Shown here in pieces: positions 49,190 through 58,988 of a stretch of 64,000 nucleotides of DNA. The stretch spans positions 248,001 to 312,000 of the forward strand of contig NZ_CWHU01000005.1 in assembly GCF_001182725.1 (NCBI RefSeq), given 5' to 3'. This DNA is from Anaerococcus jeddahensis (GTDB lineage: Bacteria; Bacillota; Clostridia; Tissierellales; Peptoniphilaceae). Made by a program: the position numbers and the translations under genes. Position 1 is the first letter of the stretch; each line of letters starts with the position of its first letter. The notes below the pieces were generated by a model, which was given only the letters and a program-made list of their open reading frames with translations, ran no database searches and was not told the origin of the DNA.

Positions 49190-51820
49190 TTATTTATTTC
49201 TTGGATGTTCAATAGCTTCTTGAGCTGCAGCAAGTTTTGCAATTGGAACTCTAAATGGTGAACAAGATACATAATCAAGTCCTACATTGTACAAATATTT
49301 TACAGTTGTAGGTTCTCCACCGTGTTCTCCACAGATTCCTAAGTGTAGGTTTGGATTTGCTTTTTTACCACGTTCTACAGCAGTTTCAACCAAGAAACCA
49401 ACACCTTTTTGATCTAAAACTTGGAAAGGATCTTTGGCAAAAATATCTTTATCAAGGTAAAGATCTAAGAATTTGCCAGCATCATCTCTTGAAAGACCAA
49501 AGGTCATTTGTGTTAAGTCGTTTGTTCCGAATGAGAAGAAGTCAGTGATTTCACCGATTTCATCAGCTGTTATTGCAGCTCTAGGAATTTCAATCATTGT
49601 TCCTAATAAGTAATCAATTTTCTTTCCTTTTTCTTCGAAAACTTTTTCGATTTCTTCTCTAACTTGAGTTTTTACATAAGCAAGTTCTTTTACATCAGAT
49701 GAAAGTGGGATCATTATTTCTGGAACAACATTTATTCCATCTTCGTGACAATGCAAAGCAGCTTGGATTATTGCACGAGCTTGCATTTTTGAAATTTCAG
49801 GATATCTAACTCCAAGTCTAAGTCCTCTAAATCCAAGCATTGGGTTTACTTCTTCAAGATCAAGGATTCTTTTTTTAACTTCAGCAATTTCCATATTTAA
49901 ATCTTCAGCAAGAGTTCTAATTTCTTCTTGTCCTCTTGGTAAAAATTCATGAAGAGGTGGATCAAGAAGTCTTACTGTAACAGGTCTTTCTCCCATTAGA
50001 GAATAAATTTGGTAGAAATCATCTTCTTGCATTGGAAGGATCATATCCAAAGCTTCTTTTCTAGTTTCAGCATTGTGAGCCAAAATCATTTTTCTAACTT
50101 GGAAAATTCTGTCAGCTTTAAAGAACATGTGTTCAGTTCTACATAAACCAATTCCTTCAGCTCCAAATTGTAGTGCTTGTTCAGCATCGTGAGGAGTATC
50201 AGCATTTGTTCTAACTTTCATATCACGATATTTATCAACCCAGCCCATAAATTCGCCGAAGTTTCCTTCAAGTTTTGGACTTTCTGTTTCAAGTGCTCCA
50301 GCATAAATATTTCCAGTTGAACCATCTATTGATAGAACATCTTGGTCAGAATATTTCTTTCCATCGATTCTTACAAATCTTTCAACTTCATCAACATAAA
50401 TATCATGAGCTCCAGATACACAACATTTTCCCATTCCTCTTGCAACAACAGCAGCATGGCTTGTCATACCACCTCTAGCAGTAAGAATACCACTTGCTGA
50501 AACCATTCCTTCAAGATCTTCTGGAGAAGTTTCTTCACGAACAAGGATTACATCAACACCTTTTGCTGCTCTTTTTTTGGCTTCTTTTGCAGTAAAGGCA
50601 ATGTAACCAACAGCAGCTCCTGGACTTGCAGCAAGACCTTTTGCAATAGGATTATTTTCTTTTATAGATTTTTGAGAAAGAGTTGGGTGGAGAAGACCAT
50701 CAAGATCTTTTGGATCAATTCTTAAAATTGCTTCTTTTTCATCAAGAAGACCTTCATGAACCATATCAACAGCAACTTTTACAGCAGCTTGAGCAGTTCT
50801 CTTACCATTTCTTGTTTGAAGTAAGAATAATTTACCTTCTTGAATGGTAAATTCCATATCTTGCATGTCCTTGTAATGTTGTTCAAGTTTTTCTGCAGTA
50901 TCATGGAATTGATCAAAAACTTCTGGTAAAGAATCTTTTAAAGTTTGAATTTCTTTTGGTGTTCTAACTCCAGCAACAACGTCCTCACCTTGAGCGTTCA
51001 TTAAATATTCACCAAATAATTTGTTTTCACCAGTAGCAGGGTTTCTTGAAAAAGCAACGCCAGTTCCAGAAGTATCACCCATATTTCCAAATACCATTGT
51101 TTGAACATTTACAGCAGTTCCCATAGAATCATCAATATCATTTATTCTTCTATATAAAATTGCACGTTCATTATTCCAAGAAGCAAAAACAGCATTTATA
51201 GCTTTGTTTAATTGTTCTCTTGGCTCTTGTGGGAAATCTTCACCCTCTATATCTTTATAAACTTTTTTATATTTTTCTACTACATCTTTTAAATCTTCAG
51301 CAGTAAGTTCTGTATCTTCACTAACGCCTTTTTCGTCTTTTTTAGCACTAAGAACCTTTTCAAAATTATTTTTATTAATTCCCATTGCTACGTCAGCAAA
51401 CATTTGAATAAATCTTCTGTATGAATCGTAGGCAAATCTTTCATTATTTGTTTTTTTACTAAGACCAATAACAGCGTCATCATTCAAGCCAAGATTAAGG
51501 ATAGTATCCATCATTCCAGGCATAGAAATTGGAGCACCACTTCTTACTGATACAAGGAGTGGATCTTCAGTTGATCCAAAAGTTTTTTCGTTGTGACTTT
51601 CAAGATCTTTTATGTGATTTGAAATTTCATCATTAAGATCTTCCCAGATTTTTTGATCTTCTTTATAAAATCTTGCACAAGCTTCAGTTGTAACTGTAAA
51701 ACCATATGGAACATTTATTCCCATGTTTGTCATTTCTGCTAAATTTGCGCCTTTACCACCAAGCAAAGAGCGCATGTCCTTGTCTCCTTCGTTAAAATTG
51801 TATACATATTTTTCAGTCAT
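49190..51820 (-). CDS. ppdK: Pyruvate, phosphate dikinase
   Basis: Interconverts pyruvate + ATP + Pi and PEP + AMP + PPi; in anaerobes often used in glycolysis or PEP formation. Domain order: N-terminal ATP-grasp nucleotide-binding domain (LGGKGANLAEMTNMGINVPYGFTVTTEAC), the swivelling phosphohistidine domain ARGGMTSHAAVVARGMGKCCVSG (catalytic His about 450) and C-terminal PEP-binding barrel with GLCRTEHMFF, MLGFRGLRLG, FSFGTNDLTQMTFG and GICGEHGGEP (catalytic Cys). Length 876 aa is typical. GAAAGGGG precedes the ATG; it overlaps the upstream regulator gene by 8 nt. Confidence 0.96.
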   Translation of the reverse strand: MTEKYVYNFNEGDKDMRSLLGGKGANLAEMTNMGINVPYGFTVTTEACARFYKEDQKIWEDLNDEISNHIKDLESHNEKTFGSTEDPLLVSVRSGAPISMPGMMDTILNLGLNDDAVIGLSKKTNNERFAYDSYRRFIQMFADVAMGINKNNFEKVLSAKKDEKGVSEDTELTAEDLKDVVEKYKKVYKDIEGEDFPQEPREQLNKAINAVFASWNNERAILYRRINDIDDSMGTAVNVQTMVFGNMGDTSGTGVAFSRNPATGENKLFGEYLMNAQGEDVVAGVRTPKEIQTLKDSLPEVFDQFHDTAEKLEQHYKDMQDMEFTIQEGKLFLLQTRNGKRTAQAAVKVAVDMVHEGLLDEKEAILRIDPKDLDGLLHPTLSQKSIKENNPIAKGLAASPGAAVGYIAFTAKEAKKRAAKGVDVILVREETSPEDLEGMVSASGILTARGGMTSHAAVVARGMGKCCVSGAHDIYVDEVERFVRIDGKKYSDQDVLSIDGSTGNIYAGALETESPKLEGNFGEFMGWVDKYRDMKVRTNADTPHDAEQALQFGAEGIGLCRTEHMFFKADRIFQVRKMILAHNAETRKEALDMILPMQEDDFYQIYSLMGERPVTVRLLDPPLHEFLPRGQEEIRTLAEDLNMEIAEVKKRILDLEEVNPMLGFRGLRLGVRYPEISKMQARAIIQAALHCHEDGINVVPEIMIPLSSDVKELAYVKTQVREEIEKVFEEKGKKIDYLLGTMIEIPRAAITADEIGEITDFFSFGTNDLTQMTFGLSRDDAGKFLDLYLDKDIFAKDPFQVLDQKGVGFLVETAVERGKKANPNLHLGICGEHGGEPTTVKYLYNVGLDYVSCSPFRVPIAKLAAAQEAIEHPRNK

Positions 51821-52634
51821 TTTTTTCCCCTTTCCTACTGTTAATATGATTGATTATAATATCAGCCGTTTCTTCTATGGACCTATTCGTAACATCAATT
51901 ATTACACAATCCAAATCATCCATTATCTCTTTTGCATGGTCTAATTCTTTTTGGATATTTCTCAAATCTGAATATTGACTTTTACCAAACAAATTTAGAC
52001 TTTTAAGTCTTTCTTCCCTGAAAGATTTCAAAATATTTTTATCAATAGTAAGACCGAATAATTTATTTTTATCGATTTCAAAAAGTTCATCGGGAAGTTT
52101 GGTATTCAAAAGTATAGGAATATTGCAAACTTTATAACCCTTGCTTGCCATATAAATTGATAAGGGAGTTTTAGAAGAACGAGATACACCAATAATTGCT
52201 ATATCACAGGCTTTTAGCGATCTAAAATCTTTGCCATCATCATATTTAATGGCAAAATCTAAAGAATTTAATGCTTTAAATCGGTCAGTTTCATAAAGGG
52301 ACTCATCAGAAAAAGAATATTTTGGTTCTAAATCAAGTTTTTTAGAAATGGTCCTTATGGAATAGCCGGTTATATCAACATAAGTAATATCATTTAGTTC
52401 ACAAAAGTCATTGATATAAACGTTCATCCTTGAATCTTGGAATGAGTGATAGATTATAAAATTTTCGCCAGTTTCAATTATAAAATTTAAAATATCCTTT
52501 AGAGATTGTATATCTCTTACATCTGGATAAATATTTGTAATTGTTTCAACATCAAATTGACTAAGGGATACATTTACAATTTTTTCTATAGCATAGCCAC
52601 TTGTGTCAGAGATAATGTTTACATTAAGCTTCAT
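51813..52634 (-). CDS. PPDK regulatory protein (ADP-dependent kinase/Pi-dependent phosphorylase)
   Basis: DUF299 family bifunctional enzyme that phosphorylates a Thr near the catalytic His of PPDK using ADP and removes it with Pi. The P-loop-like signature GVSRSSKTPLS is at 149-159; N-terminal IISDTSGYAIEKIV and IYHSF are family features. Length 273 aa is normal. Its position immediately before ppdK in the same operon supports PPDK rather than PEP synthetase as its target. AGAGGTGAT precedes the ATG. Confidence 0.92.
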   Translation of the reverse strand: MKLNVNIISDTSGYAIEKIVNVSLSQFDVETITNIYPDVRDIQSLKDILNFIIETGENFIIYHSFQDSRMNVYINDFCELNDITYVDITGYSIRTISKKLDLEPKYSFSDESLYETDRFKALNSLDFAIKYDDGKDFRSLKACDIAIIGVSRSSKTPLSIYMASKGYKVCNIPILLNTKLPDELFEIDKNKLFGLTIDKNILKSFREERLKSLNLFGKSQYSDLRNIQKELDHAKEIMDDLDCVIIDVTNRSIEETADIIINHINSRKGEKND

Positions 52635-52785
52635 CCTATCACCTCTTTAATATAAGATTCTACTAATATTATAGCATTTTTAAATAAAAATCCAAGACTT
52701 GAAAACATTTTTCAATCATAAAAACTAATAATTATTAGTTTTTAAACAAATAGATAATTTTTTTATTTCTTAAATTTTTACAAAA

Positions 52786-52813
52786 TTGACAAAAAGAATA
52801 TTTAAAATATAAT
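52786..52813 (+). promoter_or_regulatory. Promoter of valS
   Basis: TTGACA (52786-52791), 16-bp spacer, TATAAT (52808-52813), ahead of the T-box leader. Confidence 0.75.
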
Positions 52814-52819
52814 AAGAGA

Positions 52820-53032
52820 AGAAATGAATAAAAAACTTTGACAAAAAGGAGTAGTAGGGGAAATTTTTTTAGAGAGAAGACGGATGGTGAAAGTCTTTAA
52901 ATTAATCCTATGAAGGTTGTTTTGAAATAGTTTAATGTAGCATGCATGTATGCAAATAAGAGCCTTTTTTAAAAAAAGGAAGATAGGTGGTAACGCGATA
53001 ATCTCGTCCTTGAGAGTTGTGTTACTTTTTTT
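52820..53032 (+). ncRNA. T-box leader with GTT (Val) specifier
   Basis: Leader of valS. Stem I shows GGAGTAGTA, AGAGAGAAGACGG and a GGTG apical loop; the specifier loop reads TGAAG-GTT-GTTTTGAAA, placing GTT (Val) at 52916-52918. The T-box GGTGGTAACGCG is at 52986-52997. The terminator pairs GTAAC (52990) with GTTAC (53021) and TCTC with GAGA, followed by TTTTTTT. Confidence 0.88.
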
Positions 53033-53074
53033 ATTATTTATTTTTAATTTTTATTTTGAAATTAAGGAGAATTT

Positions 53075-55702
53075 ATGCAAACAAAATACGAGCCACAAAA
53101 ATTTGAAAAAGAAATTTATAAAAAATGGGAAGATGGTGGATATTTTAAAGCAAGGGTAGATGAAAATAAAAAACCATTTACTATTGTAATGCCACCACCA
53201 AATATTACAGGAAAACTACACTTGGGTCATGCTTTAAATAATACAATTCAAGATATTATTATTAGATATAAAAGAATGCAAGGATTTGAAGCTTGTTGGA
53301 TTCCAGGAACTGACCACGCATCAATTTCAACTGAAGCAAAAGTTGTAGAAAAAATAAAAAATGAAGGCAAATCCAAAGATGATTTGGGTCGTGATAAATT
53401 TTTGGAAGAATGTTGGGACTGGACCAAAGAGTACGGTGGAACAATAAAAAGACAATTAAGAACTGTAGGAGTTTCTTGTGATTGGGACCGTGATTCTTTT
53501 ACTATGGATAAAAATCTTACAAGGGCTGTAAGAAAAGTTTTCAAAAAAATGTATGATGAAGGCCTAATTTATAGGGGAAATAGGATTGTAAATTGGGATC
53601 CTGAGGCAAAAACCGCTCTTTCTGATGCAGAAGTTTACCACAAAGACCAAGAAGGACATTTATGGTATATAAAATATTTCTTTGAAGATAGTGATGATTT
53701 TATTACAATTGCCACAACAAGACCTGAGACCATGCTTGGAGACTTGGCTGTTGCAGTAAACCCAGAAGATGCGAGATTTAAAGATAAAATTGGAAAAAAT
53801 TTAATTTTACCACTTGTAGGAAGAAAAATTCCTTTGATTGAAGATTCTTATGTAGATATGGAATTTGGTACAGGTTGTGTAAAAATAACTCCTTCCCATG
53901 ACCCTAACGATTTTGAAGTTGGAAAAAGACATGGTCTTGGCCAATGCATAGTTATTGATGAAGGTGCAAATATTAAAGAAGGATACGGAAAATATTCTGG
54001 TCTTGATAGGTATGATGCTCGTAAATTAATGATTGAAGATTTGGAAAAAGAAAATCTTTTGGTAAAAACTGAAACAATTGAGCATGCAGTTGGATACAGT
54101 GAAAGAACAAATGTTGTAATTGAACCATTAATTTCAAAACAATGGTTTGTTAAAATGGAAGATTTGGCAAAAGATGCAATCGAAGTTTATAAAAATGGAG
54201 ATTTGAATTTAATTCCAGATTCTTTAGGAAAAACCTACATGAATTGGCTAGAAAATATTAGAGATTGGTGTATTTCTAGACAATTGTGGTGGGGACACAG
54301 ACTTCCAGTTTTCTATACTGAAGATGGAGAAATTATTGTTTCAGAAGATGATCCAGATGAAAATGGATATTTGAATGGGAAAAAAGTCACTCAAGAAGAA
54401 GATACTCTTGATACTTGGTTTTCATCAGCTCTTTGGCCTTTTGCAACCTTGGGATGGCCAGAAGAAACTGAAGATTATAAATATTTCTTCCCAACAGATA
54501 TTCTTGTAACAGGTTATGATATTATATTTTTCTGGGTTATAAGAATGGTATTTTCATCTCTTTACAATACTAAGGAAACTCCTTTTGACCATGTACTTTT
54601 CACAGGTCTAATTAGAGATTCTCAAGGAAGAAAAATGAGTAAATCTCTTGGAAATGGAGTTGATCCAATTGACGTTGTAAATAAATATGGAGCAGATGCC
54701 CTTAGATTTACAATAATAACAGGAAATTCTCCTGGAAATGATATGCGCTATGATGAAAAAAGAATTGTAGCAAGCAGAAATTTTGCCAACAAATTATGGA
54801 ATGCAACAAGATTTGTTTTGATGAATATTGATGAAGATGATGATATTGAATTTAAAAATTTAGATTTAAGTCTTGAAGATAAGTGGATTTTAAAAAGATT
54901 GAATAATGTTATAGAAGAAGTTTCTAAAAATCTGGATAATTATGAAATTGGTCTTGCTGCAAGTAGGATTGAAGATTTTATTTGGGAAGAATTTTGCGAT
55001 TGGTATATTGAATTTGCTAAAGAAAGATTAAATTCTGATGATGAAAATAAAAAATCAACTGTTAAAAAAGTTCTACTTTATGTTTTAAAAGACATGATTT
55101 CACTTCTTCATCCATTTATGCCATTTATTACTGAGGAAATTTATAAGCAATTGCCAAATAAAAAAGATATGCTTATAGTTGAATCTTGGCCTAAGGTTAG
55201 GGATGATTTTAATTTTGACAGCGAGGCAAGAGTTGTTGATGGAGCAATTGAGGCTATAAAATCTATAAGAAATCAAAGACAAACTCTAAATCTTGGTTCA
55301 AAAACAAGACAAGATTTAATAATTTACTCATCTGATGAAAATACTAGAAATTTCCTAGAAATTTTGAAGGGTCAATTTGTGAATCTTTCAAAATCTGGAG
55401 AAATTACAATAATAGATAAGGACAAAGAAGTTGAAGATGCAGTATCTTTGATTTTCAATGATTTTAAAATTTATATTCCTTTAAAAAATCTAATTGATTA
55501 TGACAAGGAAAGAAATAGATTAAAAGATGAAATTAAAAAACTTGAATCTGAAATTAAAAGAGCTGAGGGTAAATTAAATAACCAAGGTTTTATTTCAAAA
55601 GCACCTGAAGCTGTTGTAAATGAAGAACGTGAAAAATTAGAAAAATATAAGGACTTACTTGTAAAAACTCAAGAATCTTACAAGGAAATAGAAGATAAAT
55701 AA
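53075..55702 (+). CDS. valS: Valyl-tRNA synthetase
   Basis: Class I synthetase with editing domain for tRNA-Val. HIGH motif GKLHLGHALNN near residue 48, editing domain with TTRPETMLGD, KMSKS motif GRKMSKSLGNG near 525, anticodon-binding domain and a C-terminal coiled-coil arm (about 805-875, ERNRLKDEIKKLESEIKRAEGKL). Length 875 aa is normal. TAAGGAG precedes the ATG. It heads an operon with a methyltransferase, cold-shock protein and hydrolase. Confidence 0.96.
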   Translation: MQTKYEPQKFEKEIYKKWEDGGYFKARVDENKKPFTIVMPPPNITGKLHLGHALNNTIQDIIIRYKRMQGFEACWIPGTDHASISTEAKVVEKIKNEGKSKDDLGRDKFLEECWDWTKEYGGTIKRQLRTVGVSCDWDRDSFTMDKNLTRAVRKVFKKMYDEGLIYRGNRIVNWDPEAKTALSDAEVYHKDQEGHLWYIKYFFEDSDDFITIATTRPETMLGDLAVAVNPEDARFKDKIGKNLILPLVGRKIPLIEDSYVDMEFGTGCVKITPSHDPNDFEVGKRHGLGQCIVIDEGANIKEGYGKYSGLDRYDARKLMIEDLEKENLLVKTETIEHAVGYSERTNVVIEPLISKQWFVKMEDLAKDAIEVYKNGDLNLIPDSLGKTYMNWLENIRDWCISRQLWWGHRLPVFYTEDGEIIVSEDDPDENGYLNGKKVTQEEDTLDTWFSSALWPFATLGWPEETEDYKYFFPTDILVTGYDIIFFWVIRMVFSSLYNTKETPFDHVLFTGLIRDSQGRKMSKSLGNGVDPIDVVNKYGADALRFTIITGNSPGNDMRYDEKRIVASRNFANKLWNATRFVLMNIDEDDDIEFKNLDLSLEDKWILKRLNNVIEEVSKNLDNYEIGLAASRIEDFIWEEFCDWYIEFAKERLNSDDENKKSTVKKVLLYVLKDMISLLHPFMPFITEEIYKQLPNKKDMLIVESWPKVRDDFNFDSEARVVDGAIEAIKSIRNQRQTLNLGSKTRQDLIIYSSDENTRNFLEILKGQFVNLSKSGEITIIDKDKEVEDAVSLIFNDFKIYIPLKNLIDYDKERNRLKDEIKKLESEIKRAEGKLNNQGFISKAPEAVVNEEREKLEKYKDLLVKTQESYKEIEDK

Positions 55703-56430
55703 TGTATAAAGATTTTGCTTATATTTATGACAAATTATCTTTTGACCTAGATTATGAGAAATATGCAGAAAATATAAAATCTTTGGTCAAGAAAAATAAG
55801 ATTAAAAAAGAAAAAATGTTGGAGTTAGCGTGCGGAACTGGCATGCTAACCAATCATTTTTTTGATTTTTTTGAAAAAATTGATGCCTTGGACTTATCAA
55901 AATCTATGCTCGAAGTTTTTTCGAAAAAATATCAAGAAGAAAATGTATCTTTGTATAATTATGATATGGTTGATTTTCAAAATGAAAATTCCTATGATTT
56001 AATTGTGATTTTGCTTGATTCTATAAATTATATTTTGGATGAAATTGATTTAAAAAAATTGATGGAAAATTCTTATAAAAATTTGAAAGAGGGTGGACTT
56101 TTAATTTTTGATATAAATTCAGAATATAAAATGAAAGAAGTTTTCGGTTTGAAATCTTATATTTATGAGTATGAGGATATTTTTTATACCTGGGATAATA
56201 TTAAAACTGATGATATTATTGATATGGAGCTAAATTTTTTTGTTGAAAACGAGGATGGGACTTACCAAAGAATAATTGAAAATCAGGTTGAAAGAATATA
56301 TACTGTAGATTTTATGGAAAAAATTTTGAAAGAAAATAATTTTTCTGATATTGAAATTTTTGATGAAGATGATATGGGAAAGATTAAGGATAATACTTTG
56401 AGGATTTTATTTAAGGCTAAAAAGGAGTAA
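55702..56430 (+). CDS. Class I SAM-dependent methyltransferase
   Basis: A 242-residue methyltransferase. Motif I LELACGTGMLTNHF (about 38-51), acidic motif II DALDLSKSML, and motif post-I YNYDMVDF and DLIVILLDSINYI. The first residues YKDFAYIYDKLSFDLDYEKYA resemble the clostridial group annotated next to valS or comEA-like genes. Its ATG shares a base with the valS stop. Substrate unknown. Confidence 0.85.
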   Translation: MYKDFAYIYDKLSFDLDYEKYAENIKSLVKKNKIKKEKMLELACGTGMLTNHFFDFFEKIDALDLSKSMLEVFSKKYQEENVSLYNYDMVDFQNENSYDLIVILLDSINYILDEIDLKKLMENSYKNLKEGGLLIFDINSEYKMKEVFGLKSYIYEYEDIFYTWDNIKTDDIIDMELNFFVENEDGTYQRIIENQVERIYTVDFMEKILKENNFSDIEIFDEDDMGKIKDNTLRILFKAKKE

Positions 56431-56432
56431 AA

Positions 56433-56633
56433 ATGGAAGGAAAAGTTAAATTTTTTGATGAAAAAAAGGGATATGGTTTTATAGAATCAGAAAGTGGCGA
56501 CTATTTTTTTCATTATTCTGAAATAATTTCTGATAAGGATTATAAAACTATTGAAAATGGAGCAAGTGTTGAATTTGATGTGAAAGATTTGGGCAGGGGA
56601 GATACTGCCTTTAATGTGAAAAAAAGGGGCTAA
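56433..56633 (+). CDS. Cold-shock domain protein
   Basis: A 66-residue OB-fold RNA/ssDNA-binding protein. N-terminal GKVKFFDEKKGYGFIE contains RNP1 (KGYGFI); RNP2 is DYFFHYSEI where typical members read DVFVHFSAI. Length matches CspA/CspB. It is unusual in being the third gene of an operon, 2 nt after a methyltransferase and 1 nt before a hydrolase, with no long 5' leader, so it is probably not regulated like classic cold-shock csp genes. Confidence 0.92.
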   Translation: MEGKVKFFDEKKGYGFIESESGDYFFHYSEIISDKDYKTIENGASVEFDVKDLGRGDTAFNVKKRG

Positions 56634-56634
56634 G

Positions 56635-57642
56635 ATGAAATATTTTATTTTGATTTTGTTTTTGATTTTTCTTCCTCAAATTTATTATTTGTACAAGAAA
56701 AAAACTTATCTTGATTTAAAAAATGGGTCAAAATTTTTTATTAAAGAAGAAAGTTTAATTAAGAATAATAGGTGCAAGGTTATTCTTACAAATTCAGATG
56801 GTTTTGATATTTATGCTAACCGTTTTGATGTTGAAAATCCAAAAGCTGTTGTTCAAATTGTCCATGGTATGCTTGAGCATTCACTTAATTATTTGCATTT
56901 TGTTAAATTTTTAAATGAAAGAGGCTATGCTGTTGTAATTTCAGATAATAGGGGACATGGAAAATCTATTTCTGAAAATCACCCTTCTGGATTTATTAAA
57001 GAAAAAGATGAGCTTGTTGATGACCAATTTGTTATAAATAAATATATTAGAATGTATTACAAGGACAAAAAAGTTTATATGTTGGGTCATTCTATGGGGT
57101 CTTTGATTTGTAGAAATTATTTGCAAAAATATGATTATACTATTGATAAATTAGTTTTGACAGGAACTGTAGCTTATATTCCAATTGCAAAACTTGGAAT
57201 TTTTATTGGAAATATTGTCACATTTTATTTGGGTGAGAAAAGAAAATCACATTTGCTTGATGCACTTTCTGGTATTTCTTCTAAGGATTCTTCTTGGATT
57301 TCTTATAATGAGGAAAATGTTAGAATGAAAGATAATGATCCAATGCGTTTAAGTGGATTTTTGGCAAGAAGTAATGTTTGCTTGTTTACTCTTGTAAATG
57401 ATTTAAATAAAAACAATAAATACAAAGTTAAAAATAAAGATTTACAAATAGCTTCCTTAAATGGAGTTGATGATGATGTTACTGGTGGAGATAAGGGGTT
57501 AATGAATACAAAGAATATTTTATCATCCATTGGATACAAAAATCTATATTTTAAAACTTATGATCATATGAAACATGAAGTTTTAAATGAAGACAACAGG
57601 ATGGAAGTTTTTGAAGATATTGATATGTTTTTTAAAAAATGA
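56635..57642 (+). CDS. Membrane-anchored alpha/beta hydrolase (monoglyceride lipase-like)
   Basis: Serine hydrolase of the S33/Hydrolase_4 type, 335 residues. An N-terminal hydrophobic segment (3-17) anchors it. Family landmarks: VQIVHGMLEHSLNY (oxyanion), DNRGHGKS, nucleophile GHSMGSLICRNY, then Asp in SLNGVDDDVTGG-like region and His in YDHMKHEVLNED. Likely a lysophospholipase or monoacylglycerol lipase; exact substrate not known. Last gene of the valS operon. Confidence 0.87.
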   Translation: MKYFILILFLIFLPQIYYLYKKKTYLDLKNGSKFFIKEESLIKNNRCKVILTNSDGFDIYANRFDVENPKAVVQIVHGMLEHSLNYLHFVKFLNERGYAVVISDNRGHGKSISENHPSGFIKEKDELVDDQFVINKYIRMYYKDKKVYMLGHSMGSLICRNYLQKYDYTIDKLVLTGTVAYIPIAKLGIFIGNIVTFYLGEKRKSHLLDALSGISSKDSSWISYNEENVRMKDNDPMRLSGFLARSNVCLFTLVNDLNKNNKYKVKNKDLQIASLNGVDDDVTGGDKGLMNTKNILSSIGYKNLYFKTYDHMKHEVLNEDNRMEVFEDIDMFFKK

Positions 57643-57660
57643 GTTTAGGCTCATTTTTTT
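57635..57660 (+). terminator. Terminator of the valS operon
   Basis: AAAAATGAG / CTCATTTTT around TTTAGG, overlapping the stop codon and followed by TTT. Confidence 0.75.
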
Positions 57661-57680
57661 AATGAAAAAAAGGATTTATA

Positions 57681-58988
57681 ATGATTGAAGAAGATCTTAT
57701 TAGATTAAGAAGACATTTTCACAAATATGCAGAGCCTGCATGGATGGAATTTTTGACAACTGCAAAAATAATTGAAGAATTAAAGCCTTATGACCTAAAA
57801 CTTTTTTATGGAAAAGAAATTTATTTTAACAAAAGAATGGGACTGCCAGAAAAAGATGAAATTAATTCTTATAGAAACTCTATTGAAATTTCTGATATAG
57901 AAAAAAAGGATGAAATTTTAGATTCATATACTGGTCTAATTGCAGTTTTGGATACAAAAAAACCTGGGCCAAATATTGGATTTAGATTTGATATCGATGC
58001 AAATGAACTAGAGGAAACAGATTCAGCTGGCCATCTACCAAATATTTTAAATTTTTCGTCAAAAAATTCCTTTGCCATGCACGCTTGCGGTCACGATGCC
58101 CACATGTCAATTGGAATTGAGCTTGCAAAAATTCTTTCATCAAATAAGGATAAGTTAAAAGGGAAAATAATTTTTATTTTTCAACCTGCAGAAGAGGGAG
58201 TAAGGGGAGCCTATTCTTTGATGAATAATCCCATAATTGATAATTTTGATTATATGGCAGGAATGCATATTGGAATGGATGTAAAAAGTGGTCAAATTGG
58301 AGTCGGAAGTCATGGATTTCTTGCTACAAAAAAAATAGATATTATTTTTAAGGGCAAGGCTTCACATGCTGGAGCAAGTCCTGAAAAAGGACACAATGCT
58401 CTCCTTGCTGCATCTAGTGCAGTTTTAAATTTTAATAGCCTTGCCCAACATTCTATGGGAGAAGCTAGAATTAATGTAGGAAAATTAAATGCAGGAAGCG
58501 GAAGAAATATCATTGCAAACAAGGCGAAAATCGAAATGGAAATTAGGGGAGAAAATGATCAAATAATTTCTTATTTGTATAATGGTGTAAATAGAATTAT
58601 AAAGGGATCTGCAATTTCCTATGACTGCTCCTATGAAATTGAAATAAAGGGCCAAGCTCCATCTCTTATGCCTTATGATGAAAATTTTATAAAAAAATTA
58701 AGAGAGTATTATAAGGAAAAATCCTATAAACTGGTTGATGCCGAATTAAAGGGATCTGAAGATATTGCATATTTTTTAAATGAAGTAAGAAGAAGCGGTG
58801 GAAAAACTGTGCATTTTATTTTAGGATCAAATTTAAAAGACAGCCACCACAGCGAAAATTTTGATATAAATGAAAAAGATATGCTAAGAGGGGTAAATCT
58901 CTTGGTTGATTTTGTAAAATATATTGAAAAAATTGATGGAATTGAATATGAAAGGATGGAAAATGAAAATTTTACTTACAGGATTTGA
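57681..58988 (+). CDS. M20 family amidohydrolase (AbgA-like)
   Basis: Zinc-dependent amidohydrolase of 435 residues. RRHFHKYAEPAWMEF, FRFDIDANEL, HACGHDAHMSIGIELA (metal His and Asp), FQPAEEGVRGA (catalytic Glu-Glu), MHIGMD and the dimerisation insert KGKASHAGASPEKGHNAL are present. Length and the extended N-terminus resemble p-aminobenzoyl-glutamate hydrolase subunit A; a general N-acyl amino acid amidohydrolase is also possible. An AAAAAGGA site precedes the ATG. It overlaps pcp by 26 nt. Confidence 0.85.
   Translation: MIEEDLIRLRRHFHKYAEPAWMEFLTTAKIIEELKPYDLKLFYGKEIYFNKRMGLPEKDEINSYRNSIEISDIEKKDEILDSYTGLIAVLDTKKPGPNIGFRFDIDANELEETDSAGHLPNILNFSSKNSFAMHACGHDAHMSIGIELAKILSSNKDKLKGKIIFIFQPAEEGVRGAYSLMNNPIIDNFDYMAGMHIGMDVKSGQIGVGSHGFLATKKIDIIFKGKASHAGASPEKGHNALLAASSAVLNFNSLAQHSMGEARINVGKLNAGSGRNIIANKAKIEMEIRGENDQIISYLYNGVNRIIKGSAISYDCSYEIEIKGQAPSLMPYDENFIKKLREYYKEKSYKLVDAELKGSEDIAYFLNEVRRSGGKTVHFILGSNLKDSHHSENFDINEKDMLRGVNLLVDFVKYIEKIDGIEYERMENENFTYRI

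Noticed and set aside
52950-53159. Small plus-strand ORF starting in the valS leader
   Set aside because: It lies over the T-box antiterminator/terminator and the valS start in another frame; composition is simple Lys/Phe repetition and no ribosome binding site is present.
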